A stretch of DNA of 64,000 nucleotides from Alopecurus myosuroides (lineage: Eukaryota > Streptophyta > Magnoliopsida > Poales > Poaceae): the NCBI GenBank assembly GCA_028641055.1, contig CM054058.1, forward strand, positions 86,749,927 to 86,813,926, given 5' to 3'. Numbering within the stretch: the first letter of the stretch is position 1; each line of letters opens with the position of its first letter. A model generated the notes under the pieces. That model saw only the letters and a list, made by a program, of their open reading frames with translations, was not told where the DNA came from and did not search any database. Positions 35,801 through 48,933 of the stretch are shown piece after piece. The translations under genes were made by a program, and so were the position numbers.

Positions 35801-38690
35801 GTCATATTCGTATTCACCTCTCGGGAATTTCGCTGCTGCTCCTTGATTTTAACATCAGTATTAGACTCGCTGTCTTCTTTCTCAGACTCTGGCTTTTGCT
35901 TATTGAACTTCCTTTTGGATATCTTTCCCTTATTCCCAGATCCTGCAGTGCCTTTCATGTGTTTATTAAGCCTACACTACGCATTTGTGTGAGTAGGCTT
36001 CCCAAATTGTGAATGGTGGACACAATTTTCCGACTTAATCTTTTCCAACTCTTCGTTAGAGTAGGAGATAGGTTCTGTGTTTCTTCCTTTCCATCTGCTG
36101 CCATTATCCTTTCCAAAGGTTAAGTTCACTTCTTTGTGTTTTCGTTGTGCCTCATGAGTTTCCTTGTTTTCACAGGGAGGTGCCTTTTTGGCCTGAACCA
36201 AAGCATCAATATTGCCGCCTCTTGCCCTAATATCGTCTTCAACCCCTGCGTGCTCATAGGCGGTGGAAGCATAGATCTGAGATATTTGTGCTCTTTCGAA
36301 CCAACCATGAACATACCAGGCCGGGTTTCGGGCCGTTGATGAAAGCATACATTGCTTGTACATCACTCACTCCTGAACAACGGTTCTTCACTTCAGTCCA
36401 TCTTGCGATAAAATCGACATACGACTCATCTTCAAACTGGACGCAGCGGTTTAGCTGGTTAATGCTCTTAATTAGGGCGTTTATACGTATCCTGAAAGTG
36501 CTGAGCGAATAATCTAGCCATGTCCTCCCAGCTATTGACGGTTCTTGGTAGAAGCCCGTTTATCCAATATCTGGCTCCGTCCAACAAAATTAGGGGAAGG
36601 AATTTCACAGCATCAAGGTCTGTCCCATTGTTGATTTGGATGGCAGTATAGTAATCTGATAGCCATGTATCCGGGTTTGTACTTCCAGTATACTTTTGAT
36701 AAGTTGGACCAACTTTGGCAAAGCCAGAATTTAGACTTATTCGCCCGATCCTGTCAGTAAAACACTTTGGTCCGAAGTACAAATCGTCTCTTTCCGCCTT
36801 ATCGGCGTGTGCGGAATACCTTCCAGGTGAATGAACCGAAGAGGATCTACTATGTTCTGGCCCATTGTTGCACGAATGCACTTTTCTGGGATCATCCCTA
36901 TTTTGTCTGATATCGTGTCCTTTGGATTTAGGCGGAGTCCTGCTCCTTGGCCTTTCTTTGTTCCTCGGGGGAGTTCGGGATCTCTCACGCCTGTGAGGGT
37001 TATCATATCTTTCGGCTTTATCAGCTGGGCGTCTCGGAGGTGGCAGTGCTTTGCCATCTTTCCGGTTTTGTTCCTCCATTCTTTGTCTCGGGGATTGTTT
37101 CCGCCTTTAGGCATGTGATATCATGTTTTGGATGGTGTGTCCCTGTTATTGGGGATTTTCTTGTCCTTCTTAGGGTTTCCCTTATTTTCCTTAGAATCGC
37201 CTGAATCTCCGGGTTCGTCTGGGTCAGGTGCACCAGCGGGACACGTGGCATATTTGCATAATGCTGAGTCATCATGTAACTTGTCGGAACATGATTGTCC
37301 TCGCTGTTGCTATTGCAATGCTTTTCCTAGGAAAGCATACACTCCCTGCAGCTTTTCTTCCTTTGAACATGGATCGTCGTTAAGGATGGGGAACACGGCT
37401 TCTGCGTTTTCTGCTGCAGTTTTGTAGATGCGCTCACCTTTAGCATTTAAGTTGTTAACCTGTCTTTGCCAAGAAGGATTTTGGAGCCGTTCTTTTGCTG
37501 GCAGCACATCCTACATTGAAATTCTGGGTAATCTCGTGGGTTTTATCCCGGACATATTCCGTCGTTCGAATTCCTCAATTTCTTCCTGCTTTTCTTTTAC
37601 TGTAGCATGGGCTTTGAGGATATTTTCTTGAGATCGGAAATAGATGTTGTTGTTGCCGCATAAGGGTTTGCCTTCTGCCTTCCAGCACTTCCGGTGGTTC
37701 GTGAGGCGCAACCGGGGTTTGGATCAGATAGATCTCGTCCTGTTCCGGCATCTGGGGAACAGGGATTTCTTTTCTCTTCTCCGCTGTCTATCCACCACTG
37801 CCTCCTCCAGTTTCCAGGTTCTCATTGCAGTCTCTGCTAGCTTTTCTTTTCTCTTCTGTAACTTGGATAACAACTTCCTGGAGGATTTCTTCTTTTTCTT
37901 GAAAGATGGGGTTTTTTGTTAGGCTTTTCTTCCCTCAATTATATGACATCAGGATAAGTCGGACTAACTTCTCCCTCTTCCTCTTTATCATCCCTGTCCT
38001 CTGGCAGAGGGGTTTTGGGATCTTCCTCTTCCTCATTGTTCGATTTTCCAGTCGGCTTTGCCATGAGTACTTTGTGGAAGGTCCCTTGCATGGATTTAAC
38101 CTTTCTTTCGAAATCATCTTCATCCTCATCTTCGGAATATGCATCAGATTTGGTTTCCCATTCCAGTCTTGCCTCAATGGCAGCTAAACAGATTCGACTT
38201 CCGAGTTGGTTTCCTGATCGGCGGATGTCAGATCTTCCACTTTTTCCGTGGGATTATGCTTTTCTGCTTCTTTCACGGGATTATTTTCTTGCGTGTTTTC
38301 AGCGATCTCGGACTGCAACATGCCAATAAAGTGAGATCTGATTGCGGGCATCTCCAAAGAGGAAGCAAATTCAGTAGTGTTTTGGCAATCGGAGCAGGAT
38401 CCGGTATCATAGTTTTATTCAATTGGGTATAGGGCGGGTGGGATAAATTTACTTCCACCACAGTATCACATTGATCTGCTGTTAATCCGATAAAGATATT
38501 AGTAGATCCAATCTGTAAAATACAGGCACTTACCAGGTGATTCCGTGCTGGCATGTACGATCCATTGTCGAGGAAGGGTCCGACGTCGCCGTCGAATTTC
38601 AGACTTTCGACATTTATGGTACTGCCGATTCCGCCGAGTATTCCCGCTTGGAACGTAACTCCCAACATCGCTGGCCCCACGGTGGGCGCC
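35801..38690 (-). pseudogene. gag: gag of Gypsy element C
   Basis: The capsid core reads on the minus strand at about 36470-36760 (YQKYTGSTNPDTWLSDYYTA; LLDGARYWINGLLP; HFQDTYKRPN). Upstream is an Arg/Pro/Ser-rich linker (about 36800-37080). A weakly open N-terminal region is spread over 37100-38690 in shifting frames. A Cys/His segment lies near 36000 (CVHHSQFGK). The first codons overlap the primer binding site region at 38675-38690. Heavily decayed. Confidence 0.7.
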
Positions 38691-39227
38691 AACTATCGAG
38701 ACATCGTAGTAGAGTACTGGTAGAATCTTGGGAGGGGGAACGTGTAAGTATTGTAACAAGAACACCGAGTTTTACCTAGGTTCGGTAGGTCGCAACCAAG
38801 GCGGCGTTCCTACTCCTGCAATCTCACTAAATCAGGGATGAAGCTTGAAGTATACAAAGTACAACTGCGAGTATGGATTTGCTAACTCGGCAAGGATCAA
38901 CTTCTCGGCGAGTTGGCTTCTAGCTTAGATTCGATCTCTATTCTTCTCTCCCGTCCGGCTTTATATAGATAGCCGGATTAGGTCTTACAGAAAGGAAACC
39001 TAGAAGACTGCAAAAAGTATCTAACTTGGAAAGTAAGGAATCCGTCTTCTCCTCCAAGCCCCACCACTTTGGTTCGTGGTCCGGGTTCTTCTAGAATCCG
39101 GCTTCTTGTGCGTCAGCTTACTAGGCCGTCCAATGTACCTTGATCCATTACCTGCGGGACAACCTCGTAATCCGGCCTTTGGCCGATGTCAGACATACCC
39201 CTAGTTGCCATATATCCGACATCAACA
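38675..39227 (-). mobile_element. 5' LTR and primer binding site of Gypsy element C
   Basis: The minus-strand LTR runs from TGTTGATGTCGG at 39227 to CTCGATA at 38694 (534 bp). The canonical terminal CA has become TA by a C-to-T change. It is followed by GGCGCCCACCGTGGGG (38675-38690), a perfect Tat-type primer binding site. A TATATAGATAGCCGG stretch lies near 38963-38977. Bases 39228-39232 (ATGGA) are the presumed target duplication; the other copy and the 3' LTR are not in the window, so the distal end was lost near 26205. Confidence 0.8.
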
Positions 39228-39232
39228 ATGGA

Positions 39233-40680
39233 GGGTCAAACTTGCTAGAAGAGTTAGGGAACCATTGGAGAAGAAGAATTCTTAAATAGATTCCCTAGAA
39301 ATCAAACCATTGATCCCTGATTCGCGCTGGGCCGGTACTACCGTCCCTCCGAAACTACACAAAGAATGGTAAAAAAACGTCCATATCTTTTGCATACGGA
39401 CTCCGTTTTCGGTCATCTTTGGCTTGTTGAATTTGCAACAAAGAGCTCTACAAGATAATGCGTAGAAACATAATTTTAAAACAAGGAAAGTTAAAACAAA
39501 ATGGGGAAAGGTTGGACCTCTCAATAAGAGATAAACTGGAAAACCTTCAACATCAAAAACCAAACCACTCATATGAAATCCGTGTTTGATGAACTTGGGC
39601 TTTTCATGAAGAAAACGACAAGCAACAAAACATCACATGGATAAAATCTAAATAAAAACCAAGAAAGATGATGCTAAGTATGAAAAGATTTGAGCTCTCT
39701 ATGTACGATATGATCAAGCAACTCATTCGAGATCCCCTCTTGATAGAATGGCTATCTAACCTATAATACGGTCTTTCAACTAACAATATGAGACCGGTAA
39801 AATAGAAACCCTATCAACGTTATACCTTTTCCTTGCGCATCCCACTTGAGCTAGATGATTTCGTTCTTGATCACTTCAAGTAGAATCATTTTTCTTGATT
39901 GCGTTTTTCTTGGTGAAGACTTGAATGTTGCTCCCCTTAGGCCGATATGGGAAAGCCTCTCTTGGTCACATGTTCACATGACCGGCTGGTCTTGATTCAT
40001 TGGTCGAAATCACTGGCTAAGAATGTTTCTTCTTAGTAGCCCAGTAGTACCAGAAGAAACAGCAGTACTACCGGGGCTGCAATATTACTGTTGGTACCAG
40101 TAGTACCGGAAGTTGCATTAGTACTACCAGGAACACAGCACTACCGGGCCACTACCGGGGTCATTCCAGTACCCTGCTACACCGTGTCCACTCAAAACCG
40201 GTAGTGGCGGTAGTAGTACCGGCCCCGAGAGCAGTTTTACCGCGAAACAGAGCAAACTTCTCCTTTTTCTTCATAATAACGATTCCTTGAAGTTAGATAT
40301 GAATGTCCACACACAAGACTTCTTCAAGACATACTTTCAATATGCTTAAACATTCTCATGGCCAATCTTCTTCTTGATCATATCAAATATATACAATATA
40401 AGGAATGATCTTGATGGCATCCAACCTTGAATCCAGCACATGGAGTTCATGTGATGCCTATGGACAAACCTATAAGAATATCTCAACGCAAACTTTAGTC
40501 AATAGGGATTGTCTTTAATTACCAAAACAACACATGGGGCACTATGCTCTTTCACTAATTCAATTAGAGAGGTTCTAATTAGAAGCTCTAGTTAGACAAT
40601 GTAATTCTACTAGAGAGAGGGAGTCTTGAGTGCCAATTGTGTGTTTCCCTTGAGCCTTGGAGTTCTTTATATAGTGGGAT
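39233..40680. repeat. Noncoding repeat remnant with many ACCGGTAGTAC-type motifs
   Basis: No coding sequence. The region 40030-40240 is dense in short GTACCGG / CCGGTAGT motifs in both orientations. On the minus strand a boundary TGAAAGAGCATAGTGCCCC at about 40553 looks like an LTR start, which would make 39233-40553 part of an old LTR. Family not recognised. Confidence 0.35.
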
Positions 40681-40696
40681 GAATGGGGAGACTTGC

Positions 40697-40700
<4 letters not shown>

Positions 40701-40735
<35 letters not shown>
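40701..40735. repeat. GA microsatellite
   Basis: (GA)n of about 17 units. The predicted Arg-Glu peptide from it is not a gene. Confidence 0.9.
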
Positions 40736-40736
<1 letters not shown>

Positions 40737-42028
40737 AGTCCTAGTTGTGCTAGGAGGAGGGTGGCTACACCAAGGAGGTGGCCGCGCCCGCTCCCTCAGC
40801 CCAATTCGGATTTGGTGCTGGAGTCTAACTCCACCTCCCTCTACTTTCCTTTTTTTTTCATTTCTCCTTTTAATTTCTCTTTTTTGTCTCCAATAATTTC
40901 AGGAAGAATACCGGGACGATGAGTGTCCACCATACCTTCCTATATGTGGTATTTCACCGCCACTCTAAGTAAATTTCTTGAGTGCTACCTTTAAACTATC
41001 AAAAATATTAATACTTCATATTTGTGCCTCTATTCTAAGCTCATGAGGAAGTAATAGATGGCTCATTATTTTTCCATGTGTTGATCAAACTTTGCCTTTT
41101 TGACTTGCATACATAATATGCTCTTAATATTGAAAAAAACAAGCTAGTAAACGGGTGCCTAGCCCAAAAAATATAAGTGCTATATCATAATCAATATCAT
41201 CCTGACACTTTGTACCTAAGAAATCAGTCAAACAAAGCTTCTGTAAGAAAAAGGAGAAAAGGAACGTACTTGTCTCTCTGGGAACCGCTATTAAAGGTTT
41301 GATCAACACGGGAAGTGATGGATTATCTATTATCAGTTGTAGAAGTATGCATACACCAACTAATTTTTTTTTTCATTTCACTTATATGTTTTCTAACTGA
41401 AAAGGTCTAGCACATGAGTAGTCACTGCTTCCCTCTGCGAAGGGTCTATCTTTACAATTAGGATTGAGTCAGTTTTACCCATCCTTTCAATTCTCTACAA
41501 GAAAATCTATGTTGTTTAACTGAGATGCATTCTTATATATGTCCATGATGTTATTAACCATGTATTATTGCAGTTTACATTACTATAAAGGTAAACAAGT
41601 TGAAAGTTAAGCTTCGCTAATTAGCATCTTCCTTTATGTCAGTTATTTTCACTTCCATTATCAGAACATAACTCATGAAAGTTTTCTATTCATGAAAATA
41701 TTTTGTGATAACTGAAGCATGTGTTATTTTCTTAATATCTCTGACATAGACTCTTCCAGAAATATATGATTGATTTGTAAGTTTTTCTTTGACCAAGAAC
41801 ATATTTTACCATTGCTCAATGAATTTGCGCTCTATTACACATTTATATGATTGAATCTTTACTCTCTTTGAGAAGCATTATGAGAAAGGTTTCTGTATCA
41901 AATTATTGGTGTTTGTTAAGTAGTTATTGATGCTTCATGGTCATTCGTTATCGACACTTCACTCCATAAAACATGTGGTGATGTTTTTCCGATTTCAGTT
42001 TTCGCTTGGGGACAAGCGGAGTCTAATC
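40736..42028. other. AT-rich noncoding stretch, probable internal region of an old LTR retrotransposon
   Basis: No reading frame or structured RNA seen. Because it leads directly into a polypurine tract and LTR start at 42029, it is probably the noncoding 3' internal region of the same retrotransposon. This is inferred from position. Confidence 0.4.
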
Positions 42029-42820
42029 TTGGGGGAGTTGATACGTCCATTTTACATCACTATTGTAGACGTTAATTCTCCCTTATTCATTGATATATTT
42101 CATATTAGAGTGCACAAATTATGTTATTTTGTGTTTTTCTATGTGTTTTACAGTTTTCCAAAATTATTTATCAGAGCCAGAAATCAGATGGAAAAGGCAC
42201 CTGTTAGAGTGAGTATCTTCGAGACGTAAAAAAGATCAAGAAAAAAAAATAGAAAAGAAAGTTTCTCCAAAAATCACTTGGGATCCCGAAGGAGACCTAG
42301 AGGGGAGCCAATGGCCCAGTGGTGACCCCCAGGCGCACACCCTAGGTGGTGCCTAGGACCCATCTGGTGGCCCTTGGCCCCACCTTTATATCCCCTTTAA
42401 TTTGGATTAGTTACCCCCTTGACATAAAATCATCGGGGAGCCACTTCATAGGATTATTCTGTCACCTCTTCGCGAGGAAAACGAGATAGAGAAGAAAAGA
42501 CCTTCTTGGCAGGGAGATTCAGCCGGGGAAATTCCCTTCCAGAGGGGAATACTGTCACAGCCGTCATCGTCATCGCCCCGGGCATCATTGGGATCATCAT
42601 CACCACCATCAACACCATCATCCCATTTCAACTTCTGTAAAAATTATGGTCATATCTTATGCTATTTCATTAGATCTCCCCACCGGCATTGATTGTCCCT
42701 TTGTAGTTGATGCTTATGAGAACTATCGGTGTTTTCTATTTATGACCAGGTTGTTATTCATCATTATGTCACCTTTGATCTTGAAATATGATGTGTTGTG
42801 AGTAGTTCATTTAGTCCCTG
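42029..42820 (+). mobile_element. Polypurine tract and 5' part of an LTR (third Gypsy-like family)
   Basis: CTTGGGGGAG (42028-42037) is immediately followed by TGATACGTCCATTTTAC at 42039, a polypurine tract/3' LTR junction of a type abundant in wheat-group Gypsy elements. The LTR body includes CTTTATATCCCC (about 42386), a likely TATA region, and an ATCATCACCACCATCAACACC-rich patch (42596-42625). The LTR appears interrupted near 42820 by the next repeat. The upstream internal coding part is not recognisable in this window. Confidence 0.6.
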
Positions 42821-42852
42821 TTACAAATACCGGTCGATATTCGGATAAATCA

Positions 42853-42897
42853 GCCGATTTATCGCTTATCAGTGTCTGGCTGATAAGATAAATCGGC
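42853..42897. repeat. Perfect-looking hairpin with 18-20 bp arms
   Basis: GCCGATTTATCGCTTATCAG (42853-42872) is followed by a 7-base loop and its inverted copy (42880-42897), which lacks two bases. Flanking CCGATATTCGGAT-type motifs extend the symmetry. It probably belongs to the terminus of a DNA transposon that interrupted the LTR at 42820. Confidence 0.6.
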
Positions 42898-43340
42898 CGA
42901 TATTCCGATATTTTGGCCCACTTGGTATGATTCGGATTGGGCCACTTACTATTACAAAAATCACTAAACATTTTCTCTCTAGTGTAACAGTGTTTATAGT
43001 GAAAATTTTCTCAATAATATTTATCAATACCTTGTTGGGTTTAACATTCTTACTTATCGGAAAAGCTACGATAGATCACCTGTGCTTGTGGGTCATCAAC
43101 AGCCTATACGATGGTGCACCTGCCATGACGCCCTCCATGGCTCCGTGCAAATCATGGTGGCCTAATGGTCTACTCCACATTCCTCTCTGCACTCACTCTC
43201 TTCGTCTTTCTTGTAGGCCACGAGATGGGACTAGACGGATAAGCGCACTTCGCCACGCCAGCTGCATTTCGCTGTGGAACATCATGACCTACGTGGTAGA
43301 ATTGCAACGGTTTCCTTATATGTCGCTACCGTGAATAATA

Positions 43341-46200
43341 TGTTAGTTTTTTTAAATATTTTGTATTAATGTCACACGTTAAACTGAATAGGTAAGCCCA
43401 CTTGGTATATAATTGCAAGTGCTTTCATATGTATATGTCGTTGCCGTCCAAAAGGCTTTTAGGTTTTTCAACATTTTATGATAGTGTCACACTTAGATAT
43501 AAACATGTATAGCATCTTCTCTGCTAGCCGACATACAGTTCAGAGGAACTACATAATTTATTACTCAAACTGGAAACTTTAAATACACCCATCTGGCACA
43601 AATAAATAGAGGAAAACATGGATATGGAAAATATGCTACGGCCTTATATCCCGATTAATTTCAGATATACGATGGACCCTAAATAATTGCAACATAAATT
43701 ATTGCTCAAAGTGCAGTTGACCTTGTCTTCGCGATTTCTTCGAGGTCTAGCTGTCATGAGCTGGGTAACTTGATTTGGTCACTCTATACATAGCAACCAG
43801 AAATACGCCGATAGACTAACAATCTCCACTTACACGTACGATCAGCAGAGAAATTAATACATGTCTAAATTTTTCTTGTCTTAAGTCGGAGAACGAGGTA
43901 AGGGTATTAATTACAACATATAGTATCACATGAAATGACACAATATAGAAACAAACAGAGGAAAGTGACGCCATTATTATATATATTGGATCATGTACCA
44001 CAAAATCAAGAATTTTACCTCCCGCGCAACATAGCTGCAACCAACACGATGTATGACACAGCCAAAGGTTATCCGTAAACCAGCTAGACAGAATACAAAT
44101 AACTTCATCGATATTAGCTACCCTCCTTCAACAAGCAAGAAAAACAGTTGCAGGATGCACTCCTCGAACTACTATGGTACTTTTTTACCTCTCAGAAGAA
44201 TACCATTGTGAGTTTTTGAGTTGTCTCTGAACTAACACTTCCATGATTGCTCTAAAATATGTTCGGTGTCATCTCAGGAGTTTCCTACAGCAAAGTTTTC
44301 TTGTTAGCGAGAAGCAAACTAGAAAACATGTGCATGCACAACATAAACGGTAGTCTGCACCACACCACCAAAATAGTTTCTTATGAGACACCACACAATA
44401 AAGCTATGCTTCCAGAAGCACAATACAGAACCAAACATCATAAGTGTTGGCAAAAACACTCCTATTTATCGTAACGCAACATACCACTAAATCTCGACAA
44501 AAAATGATGATCGGTACCTTTCTGGACTTACCTGTTAACCAGTTAATTAATAGTATACGGTAGCATTGAATCATGTAGAAAGCTACCGATACTTACCTCG
44601 GATAGCTCAAATCCAAACACTCCATACAACACTATGCACAAGATGCAATCCTATAATTTAGCATACGTGGATATCCAAACAAGTCTTCGGATTAAAATAT
44701 AACTTAAGTCATATTAGTTTCTTATTTACTTGATCTGTTTCGCAAGTTTGTAGTATAGGGTGCCACCTAGTTTTAGGCATTGTGTGGTCAGGGGTAGTGT
44801 GGCAGAAGAAACAATTTTGGTTCTGATGACATCAAGGTTTGATTTATGCTTCCAAGTTATAAATTTTGTTTTAATTTTTTTTCCGCATAAAATGTATGGT
44901 TTTTTGTTTAGCGCAGCCGTAAAATGTTTGTTTTTTTTTTAATTTTATTTGCTACTTGCCAGAAGATAATTTGGCTATTATCTAGCACCATCCCGCATTC
45001 TTCTTCAAAATAAAATAGACTAAACATTAGGAAATAAAGTAAATTGTTGAGCTAGAACTTAGATGAAAGTCACAATTGCACATGAAACTATAATGAAGGC
45101 CATTATGACTACAGCTTCAGGCTTTAGGACTGGCTCAAAGTGGGACTGAACTATGGTGTTTAACTATTTCACGTGTACTAACTGCTGGCACATTAGTTAT
45201 GGTTATAATTTAGAAGTGCCTATAACTTATTTATGTGCTATTCCAACAGGAAGTTACATAGCTGCAACCTGAAACCATTGGGGTCAGTTCAAATGAATTG
45301 TTATATGTATATCAGCAGATAATACTGTTTGCACATTGAGTATAATAGCTACATGAGCCGTACATGCTAACCAGAAAATGTAAAAATATTTTTTTTAGAG
45401 AAAACAAACCTCAAACTGTAGTGGCAGACATATTCAACACGGGAACAAATTTGAAACACAAATTTGGTTTCACTCGAACTTTGCAAACACGGAATCCCTT
45501 AATAGGTGCGCCAAAGTGTGGGATGAGAGTATGAGACAGACCTAGGGGCCAGCAGCCGGCCGGATCCAGTTATATCCACAGTTGAAAATCTTCTTAACAT
45601 GAAAGATTACTAAACCACCAATGGCTAGAGACGGCCTGAATGGCTCCATTCCGAAGATATAACAGCCAAAAATGCGTGCGCAATATTAATGAATACGACA
45701 CGCAGATCTTTTGCGTGTTCTGGAAAAAAAAAATGCCGTGCAGGAGTATCCTCAGGAGCCTCGGTCATTCACCGGGCTTGCAGATGTTTTTTCTTGTTGG
45801 ACACAAACCTGAAAGTAGAAAGAACATGTCATGTTAAGTGACACACTTCTAGTAAAATGGTTACTTGAAACTTTAAATTATAAAAAATTCCAATTAAGAA
45901 TAAGTGGAGAAAACAATAGATAACTAACAGGATCTTGAGAAGAAAGCAAATAACATTTCAAAAACTTTAAATAGTGTAGCAGTTTCAAAAAAAAGAAGTT
46001 TTAAATATTCCTATATAGCTGATCGCCAGATCCATTGATACAAGGAAACTACAACTTGAAGTTCTTGCAAAATAGATATACACAGTTTTACATCCACATA
46101 CATGTGTGTCCACGAATGAAATGCAAGAACTCATCACCATATAGTAAAAAATACTATGAGAATAAAGCTCTCGAAGCAAATAAAAATGTATAAAACTAAA
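43341..46200. other. AT-rich noncoding stretch
   Basis: No coding sequence or repeat structure that I can name. It may be intron or old transposon sequence. A short region at 43110-43230 resembles 47755-47895 (CCATGG.TCCGTGCAAA, then CTCTTCGT and AGATGGGA in the same order), so a diverged direct duplication may flank this block. Confidence 0.35.
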
Positions 46201-46214
46201 CAAGAACAAATACC

Positions 46215-46420
46215 TTGAAATCACAGCTAAGTGCTTTAGAACTAAACAATTTCTTGCTATTGGTGGTTTTATCCCCAGGGGAGCCTCCACTGTTGGGATG
46301 CTTCAGTACAAGAATGTTGATGTAAACTCTCCCACTTTTCTTCTCAATAAGTGTGTCAGCTTCTTTACTATCTATCCAAAAGCTAACACTTGATCTAAGA
46401 ACTACCAACACAATAAATGA
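46215..46420 (-). CDS. Possible exon of an unrecognised gene
   Basis: A minus-strand open segment of about 65 codons reads VSFWIDSKEADTLIEKKSG, then RVYINILVLKHPNSGG and SSKALSCDFK. It is bounded by a plausible acceptor (TTGGTAG, about 46407) and donor (AAG|GTATTTG, about 46214). The amino-acid composition looks like real globular protein rather than chance. A small upstream segment with ATG and a GTAAGG donor lies at about 47335-47372 (acceptor TTACAG) and could be the first coding exon. I do not recognise the family. It may be a decayed host gene or part of a DNA transposon. Confidence 0.3.
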
Positions 46421-48210
46421 AGTACATATTCTGGAGCACATATATCAGTCAAGTGGAGAACCTTGAAAACTATCTAGATGACCAAAGGCTAAGGAAAGTT
46501 AGAAATAACCCTTGCAATGTATATCGTGACAAAACACGTGGCTAGATAATCACCCGAGAGATCCAAAATCTTCAAAAAGTTTAAATACACTCATCAAAAT
46601 AAACTGATAGTTAGAACATGTAGATCCAGTTTAAGCATTATACGCAAGCTTGAAGTAACTTTTATCCAGGTTGCATGTCTTGAGCAAATAAATTCCACAT
46701 ATCCTAATCATACCAAAAAAAAAAGTCTTGGCTAATAATGGTTAAAAAAATGTGAATCCTCATTACCCTAATGTATGGAAAACTATAGAGAGCACATATC
46801 CACAATAAGGCAACATGTTCTCAACAATCCTATCTTTAAATCAATCCATAATCAATTTATTTAACCAAAGTTTAAATGGCAAGAAAATAGCCATAGCTAG
46901 ATCACCTATTTTTCATACTGAAGTGAAGACAGTGAGAGAGCTGCACCTAAAACTAATAGATAATGTCAGCTGCACGGAAGGAAAAAAATAACTAATTGCA
47001 TCTTGTAATCTGATACATCAGTATATGATTCAATCATAGCTCACATGTCAAGAAAATAACCATGAGCAAAGCCAACTACTTGTTAAACCGAAGAAAAGAC
47101 AGTGATACAGCTGCAGCTAAAAAAAGAATGCCAGCTTTTAAGCAAAGCATTGGAAGCAGCACATAGAAAAAAGATATGTCTTCGCACATTTTACATTACC
47201 AGAACCTAATCATATTTTGTGCCACAAAATAATGGAAACTGAAATATCATACTTAGGTGGCTATTATGGTAAAATTACACCATGCTAGAAAGAAAAGAAA
47301 ATTCAGTTAGGAGGAGACGTTACCTTACCGTGATCTTCGACATCTTAAAACAAAATCAAGTCCTCTAGTTCAGCTGTAAGGCAAAAACAAATAATTAAAT
47401 AAAATTAGGAAACACAAAAGGCACAAACTATTGTAGCGAGCTCACTGCATCAGATGGGATTCGGCGTGAACCATGGCCTGTACGACGGGGAGATGAAGGA
47501 GATCGGTTTACTCCCTGTGGTTCGGAGGAGGTATAGCGCGACAACACACACAATTGATCGCCTCTCTTAAAAAGAACATACACTGGAGATTAACATTGCT
47601 TTTGGGGTACAGAACCAAATCTTGTTCTCAGTCCTAGAAAAGCTACAATTAATAGTCTCCGAATCCATAAAATTTCATGAGAAGTTCCCAGTCGTGGCCT
47701 TGGCCTCATCCCTCAGGCATACTGGCGATGTTCTCTCTCAGGTCACCACGGCCTGCACGACGGTGCCTACCATGGATCCGTGCAAACTGTGCTGTGGTCG
47801 CCACCTCTACATACAGCCGGCAAGATCGCCTCTTGTGTTCCGCTCCACACTCTTCTTCCTAATCGATCTCTTCGTTTTGCAGGTCATCAGATGGGAGTGT
47901 AGACAGATCCTTGTGCAGGATTCGGCGTTGGGTGACCAGAGCGAACACCCAAATCATATGAAAACACAGCGAATTCATCCCCAGTAATACACAAAATATC
48001 AGGATCCAATCATTCTGGATGCAAAAGCTTCATCCATTCAAGGAAAAAAACCCACCTCATACAGATAGGCCGGCAAGATTCATCATATGATATGCAGTAT
48101 CATGTTATAACTTATCTCAAGTATGTCCGACGTTTCCCCAAAACCTAAGCAACAACGAATACTGGGGACAACCTTGCAATGCTTATTGAAAAAACGAGAG
48201 AAAGAATGAA

Positions 48211-48933
48211 CTATTCAACATCCGGCACAGCTGTTGCGCCTTGATCCGGCTCGGCAGGGGAAGAAAGTTCATGTAACTTTCGCAGGGCAGCCAGAAAGAC
48301 GTCGCCCCTGCACACGGGGCACATCAGCTCTGTGGAGAACCACACAGAAATGCACTGGCCGTGGAACCCGTGCCCGCAGCCCGGCAGCTCCACAGCAGCT
48401 TGCTCCATTACAGCCAGGCAGATCGGGCACTCGTTGTTCTCTTCCGGCGCCGTCGATGGCGGCCTCTCCTTGCACGCCATCAGGAGACCCCGTTCGTCGA
48501 CTATGACCCGGCGGTGCACCTTCACCGGGAAGAAAAAGGAGAAGCCGTCTCCGCGGCGCGCCGCGTCGATGAGCCACCGCAGGATGTTGTTCCCGGGAAC
48601 AACGGTGTCCCACTCGTCCTCCGCGAGGCGCAGCCACTGGATCTGCTCCATCGAAGCCAGCATCCGGCGAACGGTACCGCGGCAGTCGTCGGCGCTCTGG
48701 AGCTGGGCGAGGTCGCGGAAGAGGATACTCGCCGTGGTGTCTCCGGCGCTGTCACTTTCCTTGATCACATCGCGCAGTCTGCCGCCACTCCAGAACTCCA
48801 AGGAACGCGTCACGGAGCACGACACGCTGACCTCGAATAGGCCGGCCGGCACCGGCGCCTCGGTGAAGCAGAGCGTTGACGCCTCGACCACGCGCTGGAC
48901 TGGGGGCGCGGCGTATACCAGCTGCTGCGCCAT
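48211..48933 (-). CDS. RING-H2 zinc-finger protein, probable E3 ubiquitin ligase
   Basis: Intact single-exon gene of 240 codons, ATG at 48931-48933, TAG at 48211-48213. Near the C-terminus is a complete C3H2C3 RING-H2 finger: C169, C172, C186, H188, H191, C194, C205, C208 (spacing CX2C-X13-CXHX2HX2C-X10-CX2C). RING-H2 fingers bind two zinc ions and recruit E2 enzymes, so the likely role is transfer of ubiquitin to a target protein. The N-terminal 165 residues have no motif I recognise, no signal peptide and no membrane segment, so a soluble protein is expected and the substrate is unknown. High GC at third positions contrasts with the AT-rich flanks, as in many grass genes. It is the only clearly undamaged host-type gene here. 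Intronless RING genes form large families in grasses, so a recently duplicated or retroposed copy is possible. Confidence 0.88.
   Translation of the reverse strand: MAQQLVYAAPPVQRVVEASTLCFTEAPVPAGLFEVSVSCSVTRSLEFWSGGRLRDVIKESDSAGDTTASILFRDLAQLQSADDCRGTVRRMLASMEQIQWLRLAEDEWDTVVPGNNILRWLIDAARRGDGFSFFFPVKVHRRVIVDERGLLMACKERPPSTAPEENNECPICLAVMEQAAVELPGCGHGFHGQCISVWFSTELMCPVCRGDVFLAALRKLHELSSPAEPDQGATAVPDVE

Noticed and set aside
40683..40922. Arg-Glu-rich protein
   Set aside because: Translation of the GA microsatellite.
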